Part shown: positions 1-10,625 of the stretch, in pieces
Layout of the letters: each line of letters starts with the position of its first letter
Position numbering within the stretch: position 1 is the stretch's first letter
Origin: Gryganskiella cystojenkinii
Lineage: Eukaryota; Mortierellomycota; Mortierellomycetes; Mortierellales; Mortierellaceae
NCBI GenBank assembly: GCA_015852425.1
Contig: JAAAIG010000335.1
Span: 1 to 19,695, forward strand
Direction of reading: 5' to 3'
DNA: 19,695 nt
Translations under genes and position numbers: made by a program
Notes under the pieces: generated by a model
Told to the model about the DNA's origin: nothing
Databases searched by the model: none
Seen by the model: only the letters and a program-made list of their open reading frames with translations

Positions 1-2
1 CA

Positions 3-116
3 TCGACCCTTGGGCTCGATCCCAAGGTTTATTTGAACATGAAAGGTCATCACTTCCAAGGCGAGAACAGAGAGATCCAAAGTCTCCGACACAACACAGT
101 AGGACAGCGACTTTGA
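3..116 (+). CDS. Possible C-terminal fragment of an upstream plus-strand gene
   Basis: From base 3 one plus-strand frame stays open for 37 codons and ends at TGA 114-116. The peptide (starting STLGLDPKVYLNMKGHHFQG) has mixed, protein-like composition and could be the last exon of a gene entering from the left. There is no start codon, no visible splice acceptor and no motif I recognise, so no function is given. A 37-codon open frame can occur by chance, and the other plus frame is open for a similar length. A 7-bp inverted repeat (CCTTGGG at 8-14, CCCAAGG at 21-27) lies inside it. Confidence 0.2.
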   Translation, partial: STLGLDPKVYLNMKGHHFQGENREIQSLRHNTVGQRL

Positions 117-716
117 AGATGGCCTTGGTTGACAAAATGTCACTTCATGAGTAGGAGGTAGTCTTTTTTTTTGCTACTCTGTATTAGTAGGTTACTGGGT
201 TAAAAAAATATATCGATTTTCTATTCAGGACTCACATTCAAGACCACGTCTCCTTTTCCATTCCATGTCGGTACCAGACGCCTTCAAATACACCTGCTAT
301 TACTTTTCCCTCCTTCGTTAAAATCAACAGTCCAGATCCAAGTCTGAATTGTATTTTTATTATCTTCTAATTTACACGCTCCACTCGTCCATCTCTCTCT
401 GTCAGTGCCCGGGGAAGGATGATTGGTACCGGACAGAGGGCGAAAGCTGGCCACCTTGGACGGAACCAACAGTCTGCTGCGACTGCAGTTGTGTTGTTGA
501 CGACGGAAAAACGGACAGAACGATGACGCGAGAACAGTCTCCAAGGCATCCTGTCCATTGCGCACTAAATCAACGCCTGTGACAGTTTTGCTTGTGGCAT
601 CTTCATGTCTGCTGCCTTCAATTGCATGCCAAGGGCGTTGATAAATCCAAGACAAAGACTACATACCAAATGAGTACCAGCGTTCCTGGACTAGAGGATG
701 AACCTCCAGGTGGTTT

Positions 717-1447
717 CTAGTTTTCGGGAGATTCCAGCAGTACAAATCTCGAGGGGTGTTCGGATTTTTGGTTGATTTTTCCGTCTCTCCCTGCTTCTTC
801 GCGTGAGCAAGGCATAACGAAATGGTGAAGGTGGCAATAATGCTCGTGTATCCAAGATGTGCTTCTCTTTGAGGATCGATATATTACCCTGTGAGCCGAG
901 CGACAGAAGGCACTCAAACCAATTACTGACAACTGTGTTACTGATGCGATGTTTTTTTCCTTTCAAATTTTTGCATGATTGGCAGCCCGTCAGCGCTTGA
1001 CCAACTTCGAAGAAATCCTGTACTTGTGTTTGACCAGGAGCCGATAAGCTGATTTCTGTCAGCACCGTCCATGTATCCGCCCATCCGATCGGATGGACCA
1101 ACTCAACCCTCCAGCTAATATACCGCATAATTTTCATGATATCGTACCTTGATGTCTTGTCAGTCGGGTCCAGCGTTGCTCCTAGAGCGAAAGCACATAA
1201 TCATTTTTAAGCTATCCAAAACGAAAATAAGAAGAAAACGAACCATTTCCCTCATATCAATGTACTCGGGAACTGATAGAGCCTACTCCTGCTCCTTTGG
1301 CTTTGGCATCGAAGACGCCACAAACAACTCTGGAGGAATAGCACAAGATTTCTTGTATCTGTGTTTTGCCAGCAAAAAAAATCAATGATAGATTTTATTC
1401 TGTAAAACTGTAAATACGCAAAAGAGAACTTCTTCCTGCCCACTCAT
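717..1447 (-). CDS. Tentative five-exon small gene of unknown function
   Basis: I do not recognise this protein. A consistent model runs leftward: exon 1 1447-1418, exon 2 1358-1266, exon 3 1181-1148, exon 4 1055-888, exon 5 790-717, ending TAG, for 132 aa. All four introns (59, 84, 92 and 97 nt) are GT-AG and all phases agree. The protein starts MSGQEEVLFC, has cysteines in exons 1, 2 and 4 (including a GCQSC motif) and ends in a polar tail, LLESPEN. Weak points are the very short exons, weak donors at exons 2 and 3 (GTACAT, GTACGA), and the fact that I chose acceptors to keep the frame open. An alternative is the unspliced minus-strand frame, open over roughly 691-1200, which includes exon 4. 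It lies head-to-head with the PLD gene, about 320 nt apart. Confidence 0.25.
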
Positions 1448-1768
1448 AATTCACAAGCCTCACTTCGCGCTTTTTTTTTTGCGCTCTCAAACACAAGGCA
1501 ATTTTTGTGGCGTATCAAATATTTTTTTAATCCTAGCTTTTTTTTGCTGAAGTTGTCATGGTCAGTCCACCTCCGTTTCTTGCTTCTCCGCTTCGAATTC
1601 CACTTTGTCATCTCCATTTCTTCCACTCTCCACACCCATCCCGACCATCTCCTCTCTTCTCATCCTCTCTTCCTATCCGGTCATCCTTGCTAGACTAAAA
1701 AAAAAAAATACATCAATCAAAACTTTCTCTTTCTTCGTCTCTCTTCCCACAATCTTAACTCTCCACCA
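1448..1768 (+). promoter_or_regulatory. Upstream region of the phospholipase D gene
   Basis: About 320 nt without a convincing gene. The plus strand becomes strongly pyrimidine-rich from about 1600 (runs of CTCC, TCTC and TTTC) up to the ATG at 1769, the same style seen upstream of the P450 and Argonaute genes here. An A-run lies at about 1697-1709. If the tentative minus-strand gene is real, this is a shared divergent promoter. I see no certain TATA box. Confidence 0.4.
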
Positions 1769-4700
1769 ATGGCCCTGGACGTCCCTGCATGGCAGAATGC
1801 TCGTCCGTTGGACGGTCCAACAAAACCAAAGGCCATCGACATATCATCAGCCACTCTTGACAGCGAAGCTGAAGACGACAAATCTCCCATATCCCCAGCA
1901 GCTGATAAACTCTTGCGTGAAGCTGCTGAACGGTTCAGGTTTGGTGTGAAAAAGAAGCATACAACCCCTCCCGGTGCCGATAACTCGATCTCCTTCACCC
2001 CTCCTCAAACACTCTCTGGACTGTCCCCTGCTCGAGCGACTGCATCTGGTCAATCACAATCTCAGCCACAACAACAGCCTCCTCAACAGCCACCACGCCT
2101 CTCCGCTGAACAACAGCCGTCCGTGCCAGCTGTAGTTTCTTCTGATAACCCCTTTGACTTTGAGTTCAAGAACCCGTTCTCCAAACGATTCCATTTGGGG
2201 AGTGGTCACCGCAAGAGTGCTGATGTCCGTCGAACCTCTGTCGTCATGCCGAATAACAACCACAATAATGCCGCCTCGTCGTCTTCTGCTGCCGCTGCTG
2301 CAAACCAGCTATCTTCTTCTTCTGCAACGGGTGCAGCTTCTCCCGAGGAGGACCCTGCGCGGATGATGCAATTGCGCCAGGTCTTCAACAAGTTTTTCAA
2401 ACGCAAAAAGGACGGCAAGAAGGGCAGGAACGCAGACCAGGTCTTTGAGATTGAAGACTATCAACTCTGGAATAATCTCTCCCCTCTGGTGTTCCAGCCG
2501 TCGGCGGTCTTTATGGGCTTGTCCTTCATGATTGATGATAAAGGCAGCGCTTTGAGTGACAAGAAGAACGTGGACTGGAACATGAACATCATCCTGGCTC
2601 TCGTCAAAGTAAGAAAGAAAACAAAAAGCGCGCAAACACAGAAAAAAGAGAGGGAGAGCTATTTTTTTTCTTTTTTTGTTGTTTTGGCACTCACAAACAA
2701 GGACAAAAAGAGGCTGCTGCTCAGAAAGAAGTGTTTTTGCCCACAAAGACACAAAAAAAAACGCTGAAGTGGTTTTTGTGGTTTCTGGGAACCCTGCCCG
2801 GCGATATATTCTTTCTTTTTTTGTGCTACTCTTAATTTTCTTCTTCACCAACAGAGCAAACACCTCAACCTCATTGTGGAGTCATATTTTTACTTATGCA
2901 CTTTCCCTTCTCACCACATTTTTTTTTTTTTTTTTTTTCGTTTTTAGGTCGTAATTCTGCCTTACACTTACACGATCAAGGACACAAAGATCAAGAACAA
3001 GGACAAGGATACTACCACCAACAACAACAAGTCTCGACTCTCCTCCAAGGAACAGGAAGAAAAAGATGCCAAGGAACAAAAACGGTTCTTGATCATCAAA
3101 GTCCAATATGGTGATTTCCTTCCCAGTTGGCTCATCGAACGAACTCTGGATGACTTTGTCCGTCTCTACGAGTCCTATCATCCACCGATCCCAGAACCCC
3201 CTGTGCTATCGCGTACGCTCAAGGTCCCGAAACCGCCAGCGATGATTCGTTCTCGATTCGGCTTGGGCACCAGCAGTAGTACCAACGCCGCCTCTGCCAA
3301 CCTGCCCAATGCCGAGAACAGGGATTCGATCATCGACATGGATGCGCTCCCGGCTTTCGATCCCAAGGCCGCACCGACACTGACGCGAGAGCTTCAGACT
3401 TTCCTCCAGGATATGATTCGATATGCGATGCATGTCCCGAACGCGGAACGGATGTGCAAGTTTTTGGAGCTCTCGGCTCTCACACTGGCGAACGTCCCGG
3501 ATGGAGGCTACCAGGGAAAAGAGGGCTATCTAACCGTGGTGAAGCAAAAGAGTCTGATGGACGAGGGTCCGTTGACAAACATGGTCAAAAAGGTGTATCG
3601 CAAACCCGTACCCAAGTATTTTATTGTCCGGGATTCTTACATCATCGTTGCCACCAGCCACAAAAATGTAAGTTTAAACTATGAACGTGCGTTTGAGCTT
3701 ATTTTTGCTCTGAAAGATTGACTTTCCTGATGATCATTTCTGACCCGCCACTTTTTTTTTGTTTTTTTGTGCCTGTTACCTTTTTAGACTGACATCCAAG
3801 ACGTGATCCTTCTGGACTCCTCGTTCAAAGCCCAAAAGAGTCCCCGACACTTGCACGTACCTCACTCGTTCGATCTCACCAATGCAGAACTCAAGTTCCA
3901 CGTCCGAGCTAAATCAGATACCCGTCGTCGACAATTCGTTGAGAGCATTCGCAAGATGCCATCACTCTGGAAGGAACCCAAGCGCTTCAATAGTTTTGCG
4001 CCTGTGCGGACTAACGCTTCAGCCCAATGGCTCGTCGATGGACGTGATTACTTCTGGAACGCAAGTAAAGCGCTGGAGATGGCCAAGGAAACGATCTACA
4101 TTGAGGACTGGATGTTATCGCCAGAGATTTTGTTGCGTCGCCATCAAAAGGACGGGATCGATTGGTCGCTCAAGGATATCCTGGGACGCAAGGCTGCAGA
4201 AGGTGTCAAGATCTACATCGTCATGTACAGCGAGGTTGATGCGGCCATGCACCTAGCCTCACTCCGAGCCAAGAAACTCCTTCGCGCCTTGTCTCCCGAG
4301 AACATTCATGTTCAACGTCATGGACCCAACCTCAAGACGGCCTGGTGGGCGCATCACGAGAAACTGATTGTGATCGATAACATGATTGCATTCATTGGCG
4401 GTCTGGATTTGTGTTTCGGACGATGGGATACAGGCGAACATACATTGATCGATTGCAAAGAGAGCAGTGGCGAGTTAGGGCCTCGGTGGCCCGGTCAGGA
4501 TTATTCTAACCCGAGAATCAAGGATTTCAGTGACTTGTCAAAACCCGAGGTGGATTCGATCGATCGAGCTGAGAACCCGAGAATGCCCTGGCATGATGTC
4601 GGATTACAGATTTTGGGTCAACCCGCTCGAGATGTTGCTCGCCATTTTGTCCAGCGTTGGAATTTCTTGTGCAGGACGAAACCCAAGCAGAAGAAGGTGC

Positions 4701-6640
4701 CATTCTTGTTGCCGAAACCAGATATCAAGTTGTCGAAACTTGAAGAGTGGGGACTTCAAGGCACATGCGAGGTTCAGATCTTGCGGTCTGTCTCATCTTG
4801 GTCGATTGGCGTCAAGGATCCGGAGTGCAGTATCTTGACCGCCTATATCGCTGCGATCGAGCGCGCGGAGCATTTTATTTATATTGGTAAGGCTTTATGA
4901 TCCATGAATATGGGCGGTTTTTTCTTTGTTGGCCAACTTTCTAACATGTCTTTCAATTTTGTTTTGTTTTGTCACACCTATAGAAAACCAATTCTTTATC
5001 ACTTCGACCAACGTCAACAAGACCATCGTCCACAACGGTATTGGAAGAGCCCTGACGGACCGAATCATCAAGGCCCACAAGCTCAACCAAAAGTTCAAGT
5101 AAGTCGATGGTCAATTATGCTACTGGCTAATATCACCTTGTATGACCTTACTCACTTGTCGAATAATTTGCTCCGCACTTGTTATAGGGTGATCGTCGTT
5201 CTTCCTTTGGTTCCCGGATTCGAAGGCGGTATCAACACTCCCGAGGCCACGTCTGTGCGCATGGTCATGCTCAGTATTTATGAGACCATCTGTCACGGCA
5301 AAAACTCCATCTTCGGCCGACTCGCGTCTGCTGGCGTGCATAAGCCCCACAAATACATTGCCTTTTACGGTCTTCGCAACTGGGCCAAGTTTGGCGAGAA
5401 GTTTATCACGGAGCAGGTCTACATTCACGCTAAGATGATGATCGTTGACGACCGTGTCGCTATCATTGGATCAGGTAAATTGTCACCACTTGCAACTATG
5501 GTTCTGCGATAAACTCTCGTTTCCCAAACTCTTAGGCTCAGGCTCTAAATCCTCTCTTTTTAAATAGCCAACATCAACGAACGTTCCATGTTGGGGAACC
5601 GTGACTCGGAGATTGCAGCTGTGGTCAGAGATCAGGATTACATCGACTCAACCATGAACGGCATCCCCTACAAGGTTTCTCGATTTGCCCATACCTTGCG
5701 CATGAGTCTTATGACCGAGCATTTAGGTCTCCCTACCGGTCATGACCATAACGGCAGCGAAGGCAAACACGCTCGTGGTGATGCTGCACCGTTCACAGAG
5801 CTCGATTTCGTCGACCCTATTCATCCAGCGTTCTACGAGGATATCTGGAAACACCATGCAGAGCAAAACACCCTGATTTTCCGGGAAATGTTCAAGTGCA
5901 TCCCAGACAGCACGGTTAAGTCGTGGTCTCAGTACAACAAGTTTAACGCCCAGTCGAATGTTCAGGATCCTCGCATGAACAACGAGGAGCGAACATTGAA
6001 AGATAAGGCTTTGGACAAGATTCTCGGGCCTAACCTGGGCGATCACTTCAAGTCCAGCGGCAGTGGCGCCGGTGTCGCTGGTGATAGCAGTGGTGAGGAG
6101 TCTGACAACGATGAAAACAGTCAGCATCATCTTCGTGGAGGTATCAAGGCCTCAGCAGCTAGTCGTGCGGCCCAAAAGGCTCTGGCCAAGGAAGAGTCTG
6201 ACGACGATGAGGATCCTGTCCGAGACCAAGTCAAAGATCAAAAGATCATCAACCAGGATCCCGCTAGCGACAACACGCGCAGGACCAAAACTAGCACGGA
6301 AAAGACGGACAGGGATCTCAGGACAGATGAAAAGGTCTCGGCTAAGGACAAGGCCGACGAGATTCGTGGTCATCAAGATCAAGAGTTCACCTCAGAGAAA
6401 CCCAATCAAGAACAACAAGCAAGGGGATCGACGGCGGCCGCCAGACGACTCTTGGGTGTTCAACGGACTGCTAGTGCGCTGGCCGAGACCTCGGATGTTC
6501 GGATTGCAATGGAGGAAGACTTGAGCAAGATCCAAGGTCATCTGGTCGAATGGCCATTGGATTTCCTGCGAGAAGAACTCGAGTCGCATAATTTCTGTTA
6601 TCCTAAGGATTACAACCACCCCATCGATCTCTATACCTAA
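1769..6640 (+). CDS. PLD1: Phospholipase D, PX-PH type (PLD1/Spo14 family)
   Basis: Hydrolyses phosphatidylcholine to phosphatidic acid and choline at cell membranes. Exons: 1769-2608, 2948-3667, 3788-4886, 4984-5098, 5188-5474, 5568-6640; the join gives 1377 aa and all introns are GT-AG. Order: Ser/Ala/Gln-rich N-terminus (about 1-195), a basic stretch (about 199-223, with FFKRKKDGKKG), PX-like domain (about 285-420, with VQYGDFLPSW and LDDFVRLYE), PH-like domain (about 470-575), then two catalytic halves. HKD1 is H710-x-K712-x4-D717 followed by IGGLDLCFGRWD. HKD2 is H1005-x-K1007-x4-D1012, and its GSANINERS tail is restored only by splicing exons 5 and 6. The segment before VLPLVPGFEG holds basic residues (DRIIKAHK) at the place of the PIP2-binding site of animal PLDs. 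A hydrophilic insert (about 1183-1331) precedes a conserved C-terminal tail ending in threonine. The ATG at 1769 has G at +4, and no better in-frame start precedes it. Confidence 0.95.
2609..2947 (+). other. Long intron 1 of the phospholipase D gene
   Basis: A 339-nt GT-AG intron (GTAAGA to TTTTTAG), about three times as long as the other four introns of this gene (89-120 nt). It is purine-rich at its 5' part, has several T-rich tracts, and carries about 20 consecutive T (2919-2938) just before the acceptor. Exon 1 read through into it meets a stop at 2765. I see no clear snoRNA C/D boxes or other RNA gene in it. Confidence 0.8.
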
Positions 6641-7164
6641 TAGGGAAAAGAAAAGGAGTCTTTATTTTACTTCTTTTCGTTTTGTTTTCTCTTTTTTTTT
6701 TCATCCTGCAGGATATACCCTTTACACATTTACTCTCTTCCTGCATCATTTCATCTTTTTTCAATATTAATCTTCTCGTAATCTATTTTATCATCATTCA
6801 TAAACGCGGACTCGTTTTCCGAAGAAAATAAGGGCAGGAGAGGAGTGCAAGTGTACCGACCATCACTGAGTTGAGTTTGAATCATTATCGTTCATGCGCG
6901 CAAACACTCACAAATCCCAAAGTTGACTGACGGTAGTGCTGATACGGAACATCGCTCCCGAGATCCAATTCGACTCTGCGTCCTGAGTTCAATAATCGAA
7001 ACAGCCAAACGATTTATTTTTGGGGACTTTTTATATGTGAATGACTGCGAAGGAAACACATAATGTTGTTGTCGTCGGGTAGCTCCCCCATACAATGGCT
7101 GATAGATCAACTGTACTTCTTGTCCCTCCTTCCTTTTTTCCCCCCGGAAAGGTTATCATAGCCT
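6641..7164. other. Intergenic spacer between convergent PLD and P450 genes
   Basis: The two stop codons face each other 524 nt apart, so this stretch must hold both 3' UTRs. The part next to PLD is T-rich on the plus strand. No coding region is convincing; the minus-strand open frame at 6892-7110 has no recognisable content. Confidence 0.6.
7013..7018 (-). terminator. Possible polyadenylation signal of the P450 gene
   Basis: The minus strand reads AATAAA about 150 nt past the P450 stop, in an A-rich context. This is a plausible distance for a fungal 3' UTR. Fungal signals are degenerate, so this is only a candidate. Confidence 0.35.
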
Positions 7165-9566
7165 CTATGACGAAGAGGGGGTTCTCTTCTTCATCGTGAT
7201 CACATAACTCTCCGTCGCAAGAGCCGTGGTAATGTATTGAACATAGTCGGTTCGTTGACCCTTGACCAATCCAATGTCATAGTAAAGCACCAGTGTCGCC
7301 AGGATTAAACGCATTTCCATCATGGCAAAGTTCTTGCCCACACAGTTCCGTGTTCCCGCCGAGAATGGGTAGAACGTGAAATCCTGAACGGGTGGGAAGG
7401 GAGATTCACCAGGGATCCAACGTTCAGGAATGAATTTCTTGGCCTGGGGAAAGTATTCGTTCGAGTGATGGAGCGCTGGGAGTTGGGCCAACAGGACTAA
7501 ATGTAAGGAGAGCGCGAGAAAGACAAGGAGGGAAGAAACTCCAATGTTAGAAGTACAACATGGGAAAAGATCTAAAACAAAATCCCTCCGAGCAAAGAAC
7601 CACTATGCCATTTACTTGTTCCCTTGGGAAAGTACCAGCCCTTCATGGTCACATCCTCTGTCACTTCTCTTGGAAGACCTGTTCACCCATAACACAAAGA
7701 AAATGTCAGATCATGTAATGTTGAGTTTCATAAACGTGCCATATGTACACAAATCAGCATACCAGTGGCTGCGACAGGTCGCATTCGAAGAGACTCGTTG
7801 ATACAACCGGTCAAGTAAGGGAGATTACGGACCTGGTCATACGAAGGGATGTCACCCCAGGTATTACTGGCCGCGGCCATGTCTAGCTCCTGTCTCAACT
7901 TGGCCAACTTGTCTGCGTTCTCAACCAAGTACATTAACGTGAAAGTCATGGCCGTAGAAGAAGTCTCTGACCCCGCGATCCTGTGATCAAAGAAGAGATA
8001 AAGAAAATAAATAAAACTCAACCATGGCTCAAAATTTCAACTCTGTGTTCACATGGCAGGCGTGTATAAAAACTTACAAGAACACGCAAGCCTCGGTCTC
8101 GACAGCACGATCCGTCAGTTTTCCGGAGACCATGTCAGCATACTCATCCCCAGTTTCGCCCTCTCCAATCGAGCGTTCATGCTGCTGAGCATCAATTAAG
8201 TACTGCAACAGATCTGCTCTTCGACCCTTCTCTCCAGCTTCTTTGCGGACTCGAACACGCTCGGCCCCGAAATCGACAAAGGAATAGTCCAGAGGGAAAA
8301 TCCATTTCATCCAAGGGTTGAACGTCTGTTGCATCGCCCTCTTCAACGTCCGGGCGAGTTGTCCGGGGACCGGGTGAGAGTCGTCCTGAACCATATCGAA
8401 ACTCTGTCCGAACGCTGTTTCGCCAATTATGTCCATCGAGAGTCGCATCATGAAAGAGCAAATGTTGATCTGTCCTCGGGGTAGGATCTTGGTCCCCTTT
8501 TTGACCGACGCCGGGTTCTCGAGCACTTGGTCGATCTTTCGGATGAGGATGTGAATACAATCGTGCATAATCGGTTCCAGAGAACGGAGGTACTGCAGTC
8601 CGAACGCAGGCGCAATTAAACGTCTCTACATGATACAACAAGTGAAGAGGATGATGAAAAAAACGTAAATTGTCTTTAGAATGACCTAACGCGTGAACGG
8701 ACAACTGCAAAGCGTGTTTTTCCATACTCTGTTTTTGTGAAACTCCTTGTGCCGAGAGGTAAAGAGGTTATGCTGCTCATTCAGTTCAAGACCTTGGTGG
8801 ATGACACTTTTTGGGTAGTCCATTGTAACGAGGATCTGGGGCGGGAAAGACAGAAAGTTCAATAAAAAAGAAGAGAAAGAAATGAGCGAATTGTTATTTT
8901 TTCCCTGCCTGCATTGCATACCCATTTATGATCAGGGACTTTGGTGTGTGTGTATGTTTTTACCTCTTTGATCATATCCTTGTCTGCGATGGACACGATA
9001 TCGGGCGACATTCGGACAACATTTCCATACATCTTGTGGAAGTATGGTAACGGGTAGTGGCTGTTGGTATCGAGAGCGAAAGTCATAGAGCCAAGGATTA
9101 GAGTCGTGAGCAGAGGTGAATTATCAAAAGGGTAGAGTGACAGCAAACCTTTTCACTCTCTTTGTTTTAGAGCTTCTCACCTTCGACCAAAGAAAACCGA
9201 AAGACTTGCGGAAAAGTAACTGGACGAAATCAACCTTGGTCCAGGGATATAACTCAAGGGATGAAAATACGCGACATTGATGAACTGGAGGCATAAAAGT
9301 CGCGGTGGGCAGAAGTAAGAGGACCCAAATAACTTATCAGCATTTTGACTTTTATTTTGATTTTCAAGAACCCCAGCGATGGCGATAGGATAATCACCTC
9401 GACTCACCGATAACAGCCTCCTCAGGAAAGCCAAGGTTGTGATCACGACAACGATCGTTCGAGGATTCTTAAGATCGGTCGTTGTGCGAGGGTATAGGGC
9501 CAAGAACAAACTAATGATCTTGAGTACGTCTCTGGATAAGGACGCCAGGCTCGATTGAACGGTCAT
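7165..9566 (-). CDS. Cytochrome P450 mono-oxygenase (microsomal type)
   Basis: Haem-thiolate mono-oxygenase, probably anchored in the ER and supplied with electrons by a P450 reductase. Exons: 9566-9408, 9284-9181, 9060-8964, 8835-8728, 8625-8078, 7980-7763, 7678-7616, 7496-7165; 542 aa, a normal family length. Two hydrophobic N-terminal segments (about 14-25 and 37-48) are followed by the hinge Y-I-P-G-P (PGP at 67-69). Then come HKMYGNVVRMSP (helix A region), RRLIAPAFG restored across the exon 4/5 splice, I-helix A341-G-S-E344-T345, K-helix E401-S-L-R404, PERW at 456-459, and haem loop FSAGTRNCVG with the ligand Cys484. All catalytic hallmarks are present. The sequence alone does not give family or substrate: MRPVAATGLPREV after ExxR resembles many fungal xenobiotic or fatty-acid P450s. 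It is convergent with PLD and in tandem with CDS1. Intron 1 is stop-free and a multiple of three. Confidence 0.95.
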
Positions 9567-10303
9567 ATTTCTCTCTTTTCCCTCAACTGGTTTAAGAAAA
9601 CTGGACGTGGAAGAGAGTACAAAGAGAAAAAAAGTGCAGAGATATCAAAATCTGTGGAGAAAGAAGAAAAAAAAAAGGAAAGAGACGGGACTTGCAACCC
9701 TCGTTTGTGAGAGGCTCGTCTCGGGGCAGAAAAAAAGGTTGTGGGGGAATACCGTTTCGGAGACAAAGTGACACGACTTAGGCATGCGGCTTGGCTTGGA
9801 CCTCCCCTTTGGCAAAATCAGCGGGCTTGGGCCCTTGCGCTCTCGGTTCGAACCTCTACATCGGCTTCATTCTTAAAGCCAGCACCGTCCCCTCCACACA
9901 CACAGAGTCTCAAAAACGAGGGATCTTTGTCCTGCACTTCTCAAGGGGAGCCGCTTTTATTCTTTCCACGAGGATGCATTCACTCAACATGTCCCTGAGA
10001 AAAACTAATAGCCGAGGTTCGAGCGTCCCATTCACCCACATAACGAACAACTCTGGCTTTATAAGTGTTTTAACAAGGCCGTTGTTCATCGTTTTCTCAC
10101 TGTTCATTCTCGGAACCGACCTTGCTCGGCCGAACTCCCCCACCTTAAAAAGTGTTGCTCGACGAAATATTTCACTCGTTTGCCAAGCACTGGCCCGATC
10201 CTTCATTCCCTCACCATCCTGTCAACGGGTTACCATATCAACCCAAAAATCGCGGGCAATTGTCGAGATCCACTATTTGTTGTTGTTCTTTTTTCTTTGT
10301 TTG

Positions 10304-10322
10304 TTTCTTTCTTTCTTTCTTC
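10304..10322. repeat. (TTTC)n microsatellite
   Basis: About four and a half TTTC units in a T-rich stretch of the spacer between CDS1 and the P450. Similar TTTC/GAAA tracts recur near 14058, 14195 and 15971, all outside coding sequence. Confidence 0.75.
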
Positions 10323-10400
10323 TGCAATGCATCAGTTCAGTCACCCATCCACAAATGCAAAACCAGTACTCAGAGTGTTATTCAGCACCATCGCGATTAT

Positions 10401-10406
10401 TTTATT
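10401..10406 (-). terminator. Possible polyadenylation signal of CDS1
   Basis: The minus strand reads AATAAA about 220 nt past the CDS1 stop, in an A/T-rich context. Candidate only. Confidence 0.3.
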
Positions 10407-10625
10407 TTTTATATCATTAAGATCACATATTTGTGATGTATTTCATTTGCTGTTTTTGTTGGAACTATCCTATCATCGTTTTCCTCCTCTTAACGTAACG
10501 TACAAGCGTCGTTCACGATCGCCCTCGACTCTTTTTTTGTGCTGTTTTCCTGTTTGTTTTCTTTTTTTGATATGGCTACATTAAATGACTTGAAAAAAGG
10601 TTAAAAAGATTCCTTTTTTTTTCCT

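Larger units (their letters stand above)
9567..10625. other. Intergenic region: P450 upstream and CDS1 3' flank
   Basis: About 1.06 kb between two genes that both run leftward. The first 200 nt (9567-9760) are purine-rich on the plus strand, so pyrimidine-rich upstream of the P450 start, with a possible 5'-UTR acceptor CTCCACAG on the minus strand. A 209-codon plus-strand open frame spans 9791-10420, but it ends in a hydrophobic stretch produced by a TTTC microsatellite and has no recognisable domain; I do not call it a gene. TTATAA occurs at about 10057. A small inverted repeat (ATCACA at 10422-10427, TGTGAT at 10432-10437) lies in the CDS1 3' flank. Confidence 0.5.

Noticed and set aside
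1115..1147. 33-nt GT-AG intron on the minus strand
   Set aside because: Too short for a normal spliceosomal intron, and reading through it stays in frame; a longer intron or no intron fits better.
9841..9860. GGTTCGAACC, resembling a tRNA B box
   Set aside because: The flanks do not form a T-arm or acceptor stem on either strand, and no A box or anticodon arm is visible.
10422..10437. ATCACA/TGTGAT inverted repeat as a terminator hairpin
   Set aside because: Only 6-bp arms in AT-rich DNA; hairpin terminators are not expected in nuclear fungal genes, so chance is likely.
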